56,838 nt of DNA from 66-474 sp051954935 (GTDB lineage: Bacteria > Pseudomonadota > Gammaproteobacteria > Xanthomonadales > Rhodanobacteraceae), in the NCBI GenBank assembly GCA_051954935.1, contig JBQCHG010000051.1, positions 1 through 56,838 of the forward strand. The letters run 5' to 3'. Under the pieces are notes generated by a model, which worked only from the letters and a program-made list of their open reading frames with translations, had not been told where the DNA came from and did not search any database. Made by a program: the position numbers and the translations under genes. Shown here piece after piece: positions 33,248 through 41,047 of the stretch (position 1 is the first letter of the stretch; each line of letters starts with the position of its first letter).

Positions 33248-33339
33248 GCGACGCCTGCCTTGGCCGGGGCGAATTGTCACAAAGTATGGCGGAGCCCCGT
33301 TGCCGAAACGTGATGGCCGTCACGTTGCAATCGCCGTGC

Positions 33340-33627
33340 TCAGCGCGGGAAATCGGCAAGCTGCAAAGTGCCGATGCCTTCGTCAGGCAGCATCACCGGT
33401 ATGTCGTCCTCGACGCGGTAGACGACCTTGCCATCCACCGTGATCAGCCCCGCCGAGAGCGGGCCCGCGACCTTTTCGCCGCGCACGGTATCCAGCGAGC
33501 CAGTCGCCACCGCACGGTTGAGCGCTTCCAGTTCCGCAGAGCTGAGCATGCGGAGCGGGGTCTTGCTGACCGGATCGCACAAGATGTCGAGCAACCGCTT
33601 GTCCACGCGAGGGTCTCCGGGATCCAT
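33340..33627 (-). CDS. Trm112-like small protein (DUF343/YcaR family)
   Basis: A 95-residue member of the Trm112/YcaR family, with the N-terminal LLDILCDPVSKTPL and C-terminal DGKVVYRVEDDIPVMLPDE signatures. Bacterial members lack most of the zinc cysteines of eukaryotic Trm112; here one Cys is seen in ILCDP. They are short, with no settled function, and are often near kdsB or lpxK in enterobacteria; neither is present here. The ATG at 33627 lies 62 bp from the divergent purE start. Confidence 0.85.
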   Translation of the reverse strand: MDPGDPRVDKRLLDILCDPVSKTPLRMLSSAELEALNRAVATGSLDTVRGEKVAGPLSAGLITVDGKVVYRVEDDIPVMLPDEGIGTLQLADFPR

Positions 33628-33660
33628 TCGCGACGACCGGACTGCCGCCGCGCACTTGCG

Positions 33661-33666
33661 TACAAT
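33661..33666 (+). promoter_or_regulatory. Candidate -10 box for purEK
   Basis: TACAAT lies 23 bp before the purE ATG in the 62-bp divergent gap. No clear TTGACA-like -35 was found at 16-18 bp spacing. Confidence 0.35.
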
Positions 33667-33689
33667 AGCCGTTTTGGGGCCGCCGGACC

Positions 33690-34205
33690 ATGAAAACGAA
33701 GCAGCAACCGCGCGTCGGCGTGGTGATGGGCTCGCAGTCTGACTGGGAAACCATGCAGCACGCCGCGGAAACGCTGGCGCAATTCGGCGTCGCGCACGAA
33801 GTGCAGGTGGTGTCCGCGCATCGTACCCCCGACAAGCTGTTCGCCTACGCGGAATCGGCCGCCGCGCGCGGCTTGCAGGCGATCATCGCCGGCGCGGGCG
33901 GCGCCGCGCACCTGCCCGGCATGCTGGCCGCGAAGACGCGCGTGCCGGTGCTGGGCGTTCCGGTGGAATCGAAGGCGCTCAAGGGGCTGGACTCGCTGCT
34001 CTCGATCGCGCAGATGCCTGCGGGTATTCCGGTCGGCTCGCTGGCCATCGGCAAGCCCGGAGCGATCAACGCCGCGCTGCTGGCAGTCGCAATCATCGCG
34101 TTGAACGATGCAAAGGTCGCCAAGGCGCTGGACAAATTCCGCGCCAACCAGACCGCGCAAGTCCTGAAACATCCCGATCCGCGCAAAGCGGCGAAGCGGC
34201 GCTGA
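33690..34205 (+). CDS. purE: N5-carboxyaminoimidazole ribonucleotide mutase PurE
   Basis: Class I PurE, which moves the carboxylate from N5-CAIR to C4 to give CAIR in purine synthesis. It has 171 residues, normal length. Motifs are MGSQSDWETM at the N-terminus (phosphate-binding Ser and Asp), SAHRTPD with the catalytic His, and AGAGGAAHLPGMLAA. The start ATG follows GGGGCC only loosely. The purK gene begins 4 bp downstream; the PurK partner makes the N5-CAIR substrate, so the pair is a normal operon. Confidence 0.96.
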   Translation: MKTKQQPRVGVVMGSQSDWETMQHAAETLAQFGVAHEVQVVSAHRTPDKLFAYAESAAARGLQAIIAGAGGAAHLPGMLAAKTRVPVLGVPVESKALKGLDSLLSIAQMPAGIPVGSLAIGKPGAINAALLAVAIIALNDAKVAKALDKFRANQTAQVLKHPDPRKAAKRR

Positions 34206-34209
34206 TCCG

Positions 34210-35349
34210 ATGGGCACAGTAGGCATCCTGGGCGGCGGCCAGCTCGCGCGCATGCTGGTACGGGCCGGCGCGCCACTGGGCGTGCGCTTCGTGGTCGTGG
34301 ATGGCGCAGCCGAAGCGTGCGCAGGACAGGTCGCGCCGCTGATCCGCGCGGACTGGCGCGACTTCGACGCACTGGAAAAGTTCGCACGGCAGGTGGACGT
34401 CGCGACTTTCGATTTCGAGAACGTGCCGGCGGAAACGGCGAAGTGGCTGGCCGAACGCACGCAGGTGTTCCCGAATCCGCGTGCGCTCAGCACCGCGCAG
34501 GATCGATTAGCCGAGAAGACCCTCTTCCGCGAGTGCGGGCTGGGCACACCGGCGTTCGCGAAAGTGGATACGCGCGAAGACCTGGATGCTGCGCTGCGCG
34601 AAGTCGGCGCGCCGGCAATCCTGAAGACGCGCCGGCTGGGTTATGACGGCAAGGGCCAGTTCCGCTTGCGTTCCATCGCGGACGCCGATGCGGCATGGCA
34701 GGCATTGGGCGCGAATGCGCACGGGCTGATCCTCGAGGCATTCGTGCCGTTCGAATGCGAAGTGTCGGTTGTCGCGGTGCGCGGGCGCGGCGGCGATTTC
34801 CGCACCTGGCCCTTGACGCGCAACTGGCATTCCGAGGGCATCCTCTCCGCGAGTCTCGCGCCGGCGAACATCGATCCACGCCTGCAGGCGCACGCGTTCG
34901 AGCTGGCACGCGTGCTGGCGGAGAAGCTGGACTACGTCGGCGTGTTCGCGCTGGAACTCTTCGTGCATCAGGGCAAGCTGCTCGGCAACGAAATGGCGCC
35001 GCGCGTGCACAACTCCGGGCACTGGACCATCGAGGGCGCGCTCACGTCGCAATTCGAGAACCACGTGCGCGCGGTGCTCGGCCTGCCACTGGGCGACACC
35101 GCCGCGCTCGGCCGCAGCTGCATGTTGAACTGGATCGGCGAGCTGCCGGACGCGAATGCGATCCTGCGCGAATCCGACGCGCACTGGCACGATTACGGCA
35201 AGTCGCCGCGCGCCGGGCGCAAGGTCGGCCACGCGACGCTGCGGGCGCGCGACGATCAATCGCTCGCGGCGGCGTTGCAGCGCGTGGGCGCGGCGCTGGG
35301 CTGCGAGCAGCAGGTCAGGCCGGTACTGGAAGCCCTGAGGAACTCCTAG
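34210..35349 (+). CDS. purK: N5-carboxyaminoimidazole ribonucleotide synthase PurK
   Basis: An ATP-grasp ligase that converts AIR, bicarbonate and ATP into N5-CAIR. It has 379 residues. Seen are the N-terminal nucleotide loop GILGGGQLARML, the ATP-grasp strand AILKTRRLGYDGKGQFR, FECEVSVVAVRGRGG, and the Mg-binding stretch NEMAPRVHNSGHWTIEGA. The C-terminal segment HDYGKSPRAGRKVGHATL is typical. Its 3' end overlaps the convergent ndvB-like gene by 35 bp. Confidence 0.96.
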   Translation: MGTVGILGGGQLARMLVRAGAPLGVRFVVVDGAAEACAGQVAPLIRADWRDFDALEKFARQVDVATFDFENVPAETAKWLAERTQVFPNPRALSTAQDRLAEKTLFRECGLGTPAFAKVDTREDLDAALREVGAPAILKTRRLGYDGKGQFRLRSIADADAAWQALGANAHGLILEAFVPFECEVSVVAVRGRGGDFRTWPLTRNWHSEGILSASLAPANIDPRLQAHAFELARVLAEKLDYVGVFALELFVHQGKLLGNEMAPRVHNSGHWTIEGALTSQFENHVRAVLGLPLGDTAALGRSCMLNWIGELPDANAILRESDAHWHDYGKSPRAGRKVGHATLRARDDQSLAAALQRVGAALGCEQQVRPVLEALRNS

Positions 35350-37954
35350 CTTCAGATTCGCCCGAACGTTTGGCGACCCACGCGCCGACCAGCGCGGACA
35401 AATAAGGAATCGCCTGCGCGGCCAGGATCAGCATCCACAACTGGCCTTCAAGGTATTGGCCGCCGTAGTCGATCGCCATGCCAATGATGGCGAGCGCCAA
35501 CGCTGTCGCCATCAGCATTTCCTCGCGCACAGGAGTGAACGCGCTCGGCTTCTTCTTGCCCAGCCTGCGGCTCTTGGCGGTGCGCACGAACACGCCCTGC
35601 TTCTTGAACAGGCCGCGCCAGATGCCGCGCGCGATTGCGTGGCTCAGTCCCATGCTCGCAACGGAAGCCATGATCGTCTCGCGCCACGAGCACGGCACGC
35701 GCGCGCGGAACAGCACGATGCCGAACAGCGTCTTCGCAACGAAGAAGCCCAGCACCGGGATCAGGAACAACTGCATCGGCAGGCTGAACACGGATGGCGC
35801 CGCGAGCATGCCGATCGTCCACGCCAGTGCCATCAGCGTGAACACCAGATGCAGGGCATCGGCGAACCACGAGAACCAGCCGGTGAGGAAGTGGAAGCGC
35901 TGGCCGGCGCTCAGCGGACCACGGTGGACCATCCAGCCCCAGCGGCCCTTGAGGATCTGCATCGCGCCGAAAGCCCAGCGGTTGCGCTGCGACTTGTAGG
36001 CGGCAAAGTCCGCCGGCAGCAGCCCCCGGCCCATCACCTCGTCCACGTACACCAGCTCGTAACCGGCGTGCATCAGGCGCAGGCCCAGTTCCGCATCCTC
36101 GCAGATCGTCCATTCCGCCCAGCCACCGGTGCCCTCCAGCGCCGAGCGACGCACCATCGTCATGGTGCCGTGCTGGATGATCGCGTTGCGCTCGTTGCGA
36201 TGGTGCATGCCGATCCGGAAGAAGCCGTCGGATTCCCAGCTCGTCATGCGCCTGAACGCGTTGTGCTCCCAGTCGCGGTGAGCCTGCGGGCATTGCACCA
36301 CCGCGATCTTGGGGTCATGGAAGTAGCCGGTCAGCGCGGAAAGCCAGTCCGCGCGCACCACGTAGTCGGCGTCAATCGCGGCGATCACCTGCGCGCGCGG
36401 ATCCGTTTCCTTCAGACCGAAATTCAGTGCACCGGCCTTGAAGCCCGGCCAGGGATCGAGATGGAAGAAGCGGAAGCGCGGGCCGAGTTTCTCGCAATAA
36501 GCCTGCACGGGCTTCCACACTTCCTCCTTCTTGGTGTTGTTGTCGATCACCAGCACTTCGAAGTTGTGATAGTCGAGGGCGGCCAGCGAGTCGAGCGTGG
36601 CGATCACCATCTCCGGCGGCTCGTTGTAGCAGGCCAGATGGATCGAAACGAACGGCTGCCGCTCCGGCGGATCGGGTTGCAGCAGACCGAAATGCCGCAG
36701 CCAGCGCTTGCGCCACAGCACTTCGGTGAATTCGAAACCGTTGATCAGCAGGATCGCGAGGATGGCGAGCTGGGCCGGGAACAGCAGCACCAGCATGCCC
36801 CAGTCCACCACATCCAGGTAGAAGAAGAATGGCACCGTCGCCGACCACACGATCAGCGCGGCGGCGAGCTGGATCAAGGCGAGGAACACGAAGCGGCCGA
36901 CCAGCCGGAAGCGCGAGAAGGCGAAGGCGAACCACAGCATCGGCAGGAACGCCAGTGCGGCGGCGGCAGTGGCTTTCCAGGGCCAGTTCACATCCTCCAG
37001 CACCGGACCTGTCAACGGAAACTTCAGGTGGCGATAAGAGTCGAACATGCCCCAATAGGCTTCGACGCGACGCCCGCCCAGCGCTTCTTTCCACGGCTGG
37101 TCGATCGCTTCCATCAGGTAATAATCGATGCCGCGTTCGCGCGCGACGTTGAGCCACTGACGCAGGAAAATCGCCTCGTTCGCGATGGACGGCTTGGCGT
37201 ATTCGAAGCGGTCGCCGTTGGAGGGCCAGCCGATTTCGCCGATCACGATGTGCTTGTTGGGAAACAGCTGATGCAGCTGCTGGTAGCGAGTCAGCGCTTC
37301 GCCAATGGCTTGTCCGTTCCTGACCGGCACGCCTTCCCAGTAGGGCAGCAGGTGGACGGTGATGAAATCCACGTGCTGCGCCAGCTCCGGGTATTTCATC
37401 CAGATGTGCCACGGCTCCGCGGTGGAAACCGGCTGCCTGATCGCCGCGCGCGCGCGATCGAGGTACGCCATCAGTTCGTGCGGCGACATGTCGTTGCGCA
37501 GCAGCACCTCATTGCCGACCATCACCCGCTTGATGTCCGGCCAGCGTCGCGCCTGCGCGATCAGCGCATCGAGTTCATGCTCGTTGTTGTCTTCGCGCCG
37601 GTCCAGCCAGGCTCCGGCGAGCAGGTCGAGGTCGTGTTTCATCGCCAGCCTGGGGATGGACGGGCTCTCCAGCGACGAGTAGGTCCGGATGCGATGCGTA
37701 TATCGCGAAAGCAGCGCAAGGTCGCTGTCCAGTTCGGCATCGCTCGGATGCGTGTCGTTGAAGGGACTCTGGTAGCGCTGGTAGGCGCTGTAGGCGAAGC
37801 CGCCGATCTGGCCCTGCCAAGTCGCGACGTGGGTCGGCCGATCGGCGACACCCCACAGCACGAAATTCAGCCCGGCCACGATGAGGGCCAGCGCCAGGGC
37901 CGTGAGCAGGGCAAGCAGCCGCGGACGGCGGCGGGCGGCGGACTTCGGGTCCAA
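35315..37954 (-). CDS. ndvB: NdvB-like beta-glucan synthase: GH17 domain fused to GT2
   Basis: An 879-residue membrane protein. After one N-terminal membrane segment comes a periplasmic GH17-like domain (about 45-320) with both catalytic glutamates visible, in MVGNEVLLR and VIGEIGWPSNGD. Three or more membrane segments follow, then a cytoplasmic GT2 glycosyltransferase domain with IDADYVV, WTICEDAELGLRL and the QRNRWAFG (QxxRW) motif, then further membrane helices. This GH17-GT2 plan matches Pseudomonas aeruginosa NdvB, which makes cyclic beta-(1,3)-glucans linked to biofilm antibiotic tolerance. The start is TTG at 37954 with GGGGAA about 7 nt upstream. The symbol is by domain plan. Confidence 0.82.
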   Translation of the reverse strand: MDPKSAARRRPRLLALLTALALALIVAGLNFVLWGVADRPTHVATWQGQIGGFAYSAYQRYQSPFNDTHPSDAELDSDLALLSRYTHRIRTYSSLESPSIPRLAMKHDLDLLAGAWLDRREDNNEHELDALIAQARRWPDIKRVMVGNEVLLRNDMSPHELMAYLDRARAAIRQPVSTAEPWHIWMKYPELAQHVDFITVHLLPYWEGVPVRNGQAIGEALTRYQQLHQLFPNKHIVIGEIGWPSNGDRFEYAKPSIANEAIFLRQWLNVARERGIDYYLMEAIDQPWKEALGGRRVEAYWGMFDSYRHLKFPLTGPVLEDVNWPWKATAAAALAFLPMLWFAFAFSRFRLVGRFVFLALIQLAAALIVWSATVPFFFYLDVVDWGMLVLLFPAQLAILAILLINGFEFTEVLWRKRWLRHFGLLQPDPPERQPFVSIHLACYNEPPEMVIATLDSLAALDYHNFEVLVIDNNTKKEEVWKPVQAYCEKLGPRFRFFHLDPWPGFKAGALNFGLKETDPRAQVIAAIDADYVVRADWLSALTGYFHDPKIAVVQCPQAHRDWEHNAFRRMTSWESDGFFRIGMHHRNERNAIIQHGTMTMVRRSALEGTGGWAEWTICEDAELGLRLMHAGYELVYVDEVMGRGLLPADFAAYKSQRNRWAFGAMQILKGRWGWMVHRGPLSAGQRFHFLTGWFSWFADALHLVFTLMALAWTIGMLAAPSVFSLPMQLFLIPVLGFFVAKTLFGIVLFRARVPCSWRETIMASVASMGLSHAIARGIWRGLFKKQGVFVRTAKSRRLGKKKPSAFTPVREEMLMATALALAIIGMAIDYGGQYLEGQLWMLILAAQAIPYLSALVGAWVAKRSGESEARSSSGLPVPA

Positions 37955-38447
37955 ACGAATTCCCCGGAACGCGATGGTGATCGCGCAAAACGCGCAGCTT
38001 AAGTCACCGCGGCGCGGGGCTCAAACCGTGGCGGCGCAAAGGCCCCTACGCCATTCAGCGCGGAGATATTCGCGGTGCGAAAACGCAGGCCATGGATGGC
38101 CGTGTCGAAGTGAGCTCCCGGCGCCGTCGCATGACGGCGAGCATCGCAGCACCAAGCGGGAGCAAGGCGCGACTGTTTGAGCACAAGGATGTGCGAGTTC
38201 GCGCCGGCCCGCTTGGCGCGAGAAGCGCAGCGGAGTCGAGCCAACCGGATGTTGGCGAGACCGTCATGCCCGGCGCCAATGGCTTTGGTTACTTTCCCCT
38301 AAAGGAAAGTAACCCGCGCCGTGGGACGGCGCGGAAAAAAAAAGACATGGATGTCGAAGCCGGCTTGCAAAGATCGGCGCAACGGCACCCATCCGGCGCT
38401 ACGCGCCACCTTCCCCCGTGAACGGGGGGAAGGGGATTCATCACGCC
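37955..38447. repeat. Gene-free 493-bp gap with structured repeat sequence
   Basis: The gap between the ndvB-like gene and sodB holds no convincing gene. It holds two perfect hairpins: GGTTACTTTCC-CCTAAA-GGAAAGTAACC (38287-38314), and CCGCGCCGT-GGG-ACGGCGCGG (38314-38334), which is followed by an A-run to about 38343. Upstream lies a GC-rich stretch with CATGGATGGC and GATGTGCGAGTTCGCGCCGG phrases. These are of a kind I associate with dispersed intergenic repeats in Xanthomonadales. A 109-codon open frame inside it (38092-38421) is judged spurious. Confidence 0.5.
38409..38433 (-). terminator. Hairpin after sodB
   Basis: CCTTCCCCC-GTGAACG-GGGGGAAGG, a perfect 9-bp stem, lies 15 bp beyond the sodB stop. 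There is no T-run in the sodB direction. Confidence 0.45.
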
Positions 38448-39026
38448 TCACGCCATCTGCGTGCCCGCGAAGTCCCAGTTCACCACGCTCCAGAACGCCT
38501 CGATGTATTTCGGGCGGGCGTTGCGGTAGTCGATGTAATAGGCGTGTTCCCAGACATCACAGGTCAGCAGCGGCCGGTCGCTGCCGGTGATCGGCGTGCC
38601 CGCGTTGGACGTGCTGACGATGCCGAGCGAGCCGTCCGCGCGCTGCACCAGCCAGGCCCAGCCGGAACCGAACGTGGTCGCGGCGACTTTGGAGAATTCC
38701 TCCTTGAATTTCTCGAAACCGCCGAACGCCTTCTTGATCGCGTCCGCCAGCTTGCCTGTGGCTTCGCCGCCGCCATTGGGCGACAGGCAATTCCAGTAGA
38801 ACGTGTGGTTCCAGGCCTGCGCCGCGTTGTTGAACATCCCGCCGGTGGCCTTGCGCACGATGTCCTCGAGGTTCATGTCGGCGAAATCCGTGCCCTCGAT
38901 CATCTTGTTGAGGTTGTCCACGTACGCCTTGTGGTGCTTGTCGTGGTGGAATTCCAGCGTCTCGGCCGAAATGTGCGGCGCCAGCGCGTTGCGGTCGTAG
39001 GGCAGCGGGGGAAGTTCGATCGCCAT
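38448..39026 (-). CDS. sodB: Superoxide dismutase, iron type
   Basis: A cytoplasmic Fe/Mn-family superoxide dismutase of 192 residues. Metal ligands are His in ETLEFHHDKHH, His in AQAWNHTFYW, and the Asp/His pair in DVWEHAYYIDY. Residues GGMFNNAAQAWNHTFYW and the GSGWAWLV region with TFGSG are those of iron-type enzymes. The start has AAGGAGT upstream. Downstream is the hairpin at 38409-38433. It is divergent from grxD, and both genes relate to redox or iron homeostasis. Confidence 0.95.
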   Translation of the reverse strand: MAIELPPLPYDRNALAPHISAETLEFHHDKHHKAYVDNLNKMIEGTDFADMNLEDIVRKATGGMFNNAAQAWNHTFYWNCLSPNGGGEATGKLADAIKKAFGGFEKFKEEFSKVAATTFGSGWAWLVQRADGSLGIVSTSNAGTPITGSDRPLLTCDVWEHAYYIDYRNARPKYIEAFWSVVNWDFAGTQMA

Positions 39027-39074
39027 GGTCCTTGACTCCTTGTTCTATGGACGGAGATGAGGCCGCGCGCCTGC

Positions 39075-39080
39075 TACAAT
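39075..39080 (+). promoter_or_regulatory. Candidate -10 box for grxD
   Basis: TACAAT stands in an otherwise GC-rich stretch of the sodB/grxD divergent gap, 166 bp before the grxD start. The -35 is unclear. The rest of the 219-bp gap shows no further structure. Confidence 0.3.
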
Positions 39081-39245
39081 TGCGGTTCTCGGCGCAACGC
39101 CATCGCACATTCTAACCCCATCGGCGCGAGCAGCGCTCTTGCCTCGTTTAGCAAAGGGGCAATTCGACTGGAAATCGAATGGGGGTTGTGAAGCGACATA
39201 GAGTGTGAGCGAAGCGCAACTTTTGGGTATTTCAGGAACGGTTGT

Positions 39246-39572
39246 ATGGACATAAACGAACGCATCAAGAGCACGCTCGAGGGACACCCGATCGTGCTGT
39301 ACATGAAAGGCACGCCGCAGTTCCCGATGTGCGGTTTTTCCGCCCGCACCGTGCAGGCGCTGAACGCCGCCGGCGCGGAATTCTTCTCGGTGAACGTGCT
39401 GGAAGACCCGGAGATCCGCGCCAACCTGCCGCGCTACTCCAACTGGCCGACCTTCCCGCAGCTCTACATCAACGGCGAGTTGATCGGCGGGTGCGACATC
39501 ACGCTGGAGCTGTACCAGTCCGGCGAACTGCAACGCATGGTGCAGGAAGCCGGCAACCCGGCCGCGCAATGA
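39246..39572 (+). CDS. grxD: Monothiol glutaredoxin Grx4 type
   Basis: A 108-residue monothiol glutaredoxin that binds and transfers 2Fe-2S clusters with glutathione. The active site CGFS lies in QFPMCGFSARTV, and WPTFPQLYINGELIGGCDI carries the cis-proline and GG glutathione-binding residues. The start at 39246 follows AGGAAC. The stop overlaps the ATG of the SDR gene, so the two are translationally coupled. Confidence 0.96.
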   Translation: MDINERIKSTLEGHPIVLYMKGTPQFPMCGFSARTVQALNAAGAEFFSVNVLEDPEIRANLPRYSNWPTFPQLYINGELIGGCDITLELYQSGELQRMVQEAGNPAAQ

Positions 39573-40339
39573 ATCTGCCGCTCGCGCGGCTGCCGGACGA
39601 TCACGTGCCGGCGACCGATGCGCTGAAGGATCGCGTCATCCTGATCACCGGTGCGGCGGGCGGCTTGGGCCGCGCGACCGCGCTGGCCTGCGCGCGTGCG
39701 GGGGCGACCGTGCTGCTGGCCGGGCGCAAGCGACGTGCCATCGAACGCGTCTATGACGAAGTCGCAGCGGTGCCGGGAGCGCCGCCGCCGATCATCCAGT
39801 TGGTCGACCTCCTCGGCGCCACACCGGCGGACTACGAATCGTTGGCGGAAATGATCGGCAACGAGCTCGGCCGGCTGGATGGCATCGTCCACGCGGCCGC
39901 GCGCTTCGATGGGCTGACGCCGGTCGCGATGCACAAACAGAAGGAATGGGTGGAGACGCTGCACGTCAATGTCAGTGCGCCCTTCCTGTTGACGCAAGCC
40001 TGCATGCCGCTGCTGCAGGAGCGCGCCGATTCCGCGGTGGTGTTCGTGCTGGACGACCGCGAACGCATGGGACGCGCGCACTGGGGCGCTTATGGCACGG
40101 CCAAGGCCGCGCTGGAAGGCTTCGCCTCGATCCTGCATGAGGAAACCGAAGGCTCCAGTCTGCGCGTGCACGCGTTGCTGCCCGCGCCGATGCGCACCGC
40201 GCTGCGCCGCATGGCCTGGTTCGGCGAGGATGCCGACGCGGTCGCCACGCCGGAGGCCGCTGCCGATGCGGTCGTGTATCTTCTCTCATCACAGGCGATG
40301 GAAGCGCGAGGCAAGCTGCTGGATTTGCGCGAAGGCTAG
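39569..40339 (+). CDS. Short-chain dehydrogenase/reductase, YciK-like
   Basis: A 256-residue SDR. The cofactor loop is TGAAGGLGRA, then an HAAARFDGL (NNAG-equivalent) stretch, and the catalytic Tyr-Lys in WGAYGTAKAALEG. It resembles E. coli YciK, whose substrate is unknown. The usual catalytic Ser position appears altered (VVFVLDDRERMGR), as in YciK-type proteins. It starts within the end of grxD. Confidence 0.88.
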   Translation: MNLPLARLPDDHVPATDALKDRVILITGAAGGLGRATALACARAGATVLLAGRKRRAIERVYDEVAAVPGAPPPIIQLVDLLGATPADYESLAEMIGNELGRLDGIVHAAARFDGLTPVAMHKQKEWVETLHVNVSAPFLLTQACMPLLQERADSAVVFVLDDRERMGRAHWGAYGTAKAALEGFASILHEETEGSSLRVHALLPAPMRTALRRMAWFGEDADAVATPEAAADAVVYLLSSQAMEARGKLLDLREG

Positions 40340-40372
40340 CAGCGCGGACGGTCAGGTTGCGGGGGAAACGCG

Positions 40373-40978
40373 ATGGAAACCCAGATGACCACGCTGTCGG
40401 CCGGGATCCTGCTGTTCCTGATCCTGGATCCGCTCGGCAATATTCCGTTCTTCCTGTCGCTGCTGAAGCACGTGCCGCCGCAGCGGCGGCGCTGGGTGAT
40501 GATGCGCGAGCTGCTGATCGCGCTGGCCGTGCTGATTGCGTTCCTGCTCGGCGGCCAGGTGATCCTGCATTCGCTGCAACTCAAACAGGAATCGGTCAGC
40601 ATCGGCGGCGGCATCGTGCTGTTCCTGATCGGCATCAAGATGGTGTTCCCGCCGCGTGACGGGGGGATCTTCGGGCCGGTGGGGCAGGGCGAGCCGTTCA
40701 TCGTGCCGCTGGCGATTCCGGGCGTGGCGGGTCCGTCCGCGATGGCCGCGCTGCTGCTGCTCACCAATTCGCAACCCGGCCACACCGCGCAATGGGGCAT
40801 CGCGCTTTTCGCCGCGTGGCTGGCAACAGCGGCGATCCTGCTGTCCTCGACCTATCTTTTCCGATGGCTGGGCGAGAGCGTGCTCACCGCGCTGGAGCGG
40901 CTGATGGGCATGCTGCTGGTCGCACTCTCGGTGCAGATGGTGCTGAGCGGTGTCGCTGCCTATCTCCATCCGGTCTGA
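40373..40978 (+). CDS. MarC-family integral membrane protein
   Basis: A 201-residue protein with six hydrophobic segments. Family motifs are LILDPLGNIPFFLSLL near the N-terminus and PLAIPGVAGPSAMAALLLL in the middle. It belongs to the MarC/YchE/YhgN family, once linked to antibiotic resistance without confirmation; the function is unknown. Because ATG 40373 lies 33 bp after the SDR stop, it may be co-transcribed with grxD-SDR. Confidence 0.9.
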   Translation: METQMTTLSAGILLFLILDPLGNIPFFLSLLKHVPPQRRRWVMMRELLIALAVLIAFLLGGQVILHSLQLKQESVSIGGGIVLFLIGIKMVFPPRDGGIFGPVGQGEPFIVPLAIPGVAGPSAMAALLLLTNSQPGHTAQWGIALFAAWLATAAILLSSTYLFRWLGESVLTALERLMGMLLVALSVQMVLSGVAAYLHPV

Positions 40979-41047
40979 CCGCTTGACCGTCGTTGCGCGC
41001 CGCGACCATGCTTGCGGCCCACCGTCGGTGATCTGGAAATCCTACGA

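Noticed and set aside
31310..33313. 667-codon plus-strand open frame opposite DUF1631
   Set aside because: Antisense shadow of a conserved gene; no domain and no ribosome-binding site.
35456..38002. 848-codon plus-strand open frame opposite the ndvB-like gene
   Set aside because: The opposite strand carries complete GH17 and GT2 motifs; this frame has none.
38092..38421. 109-codon open frame in the repeat region
   Set aside because: It lies wholly in palindromic repeat sequence, crosses the hairpins and has no ribosome site; the composition is repeat-driven.
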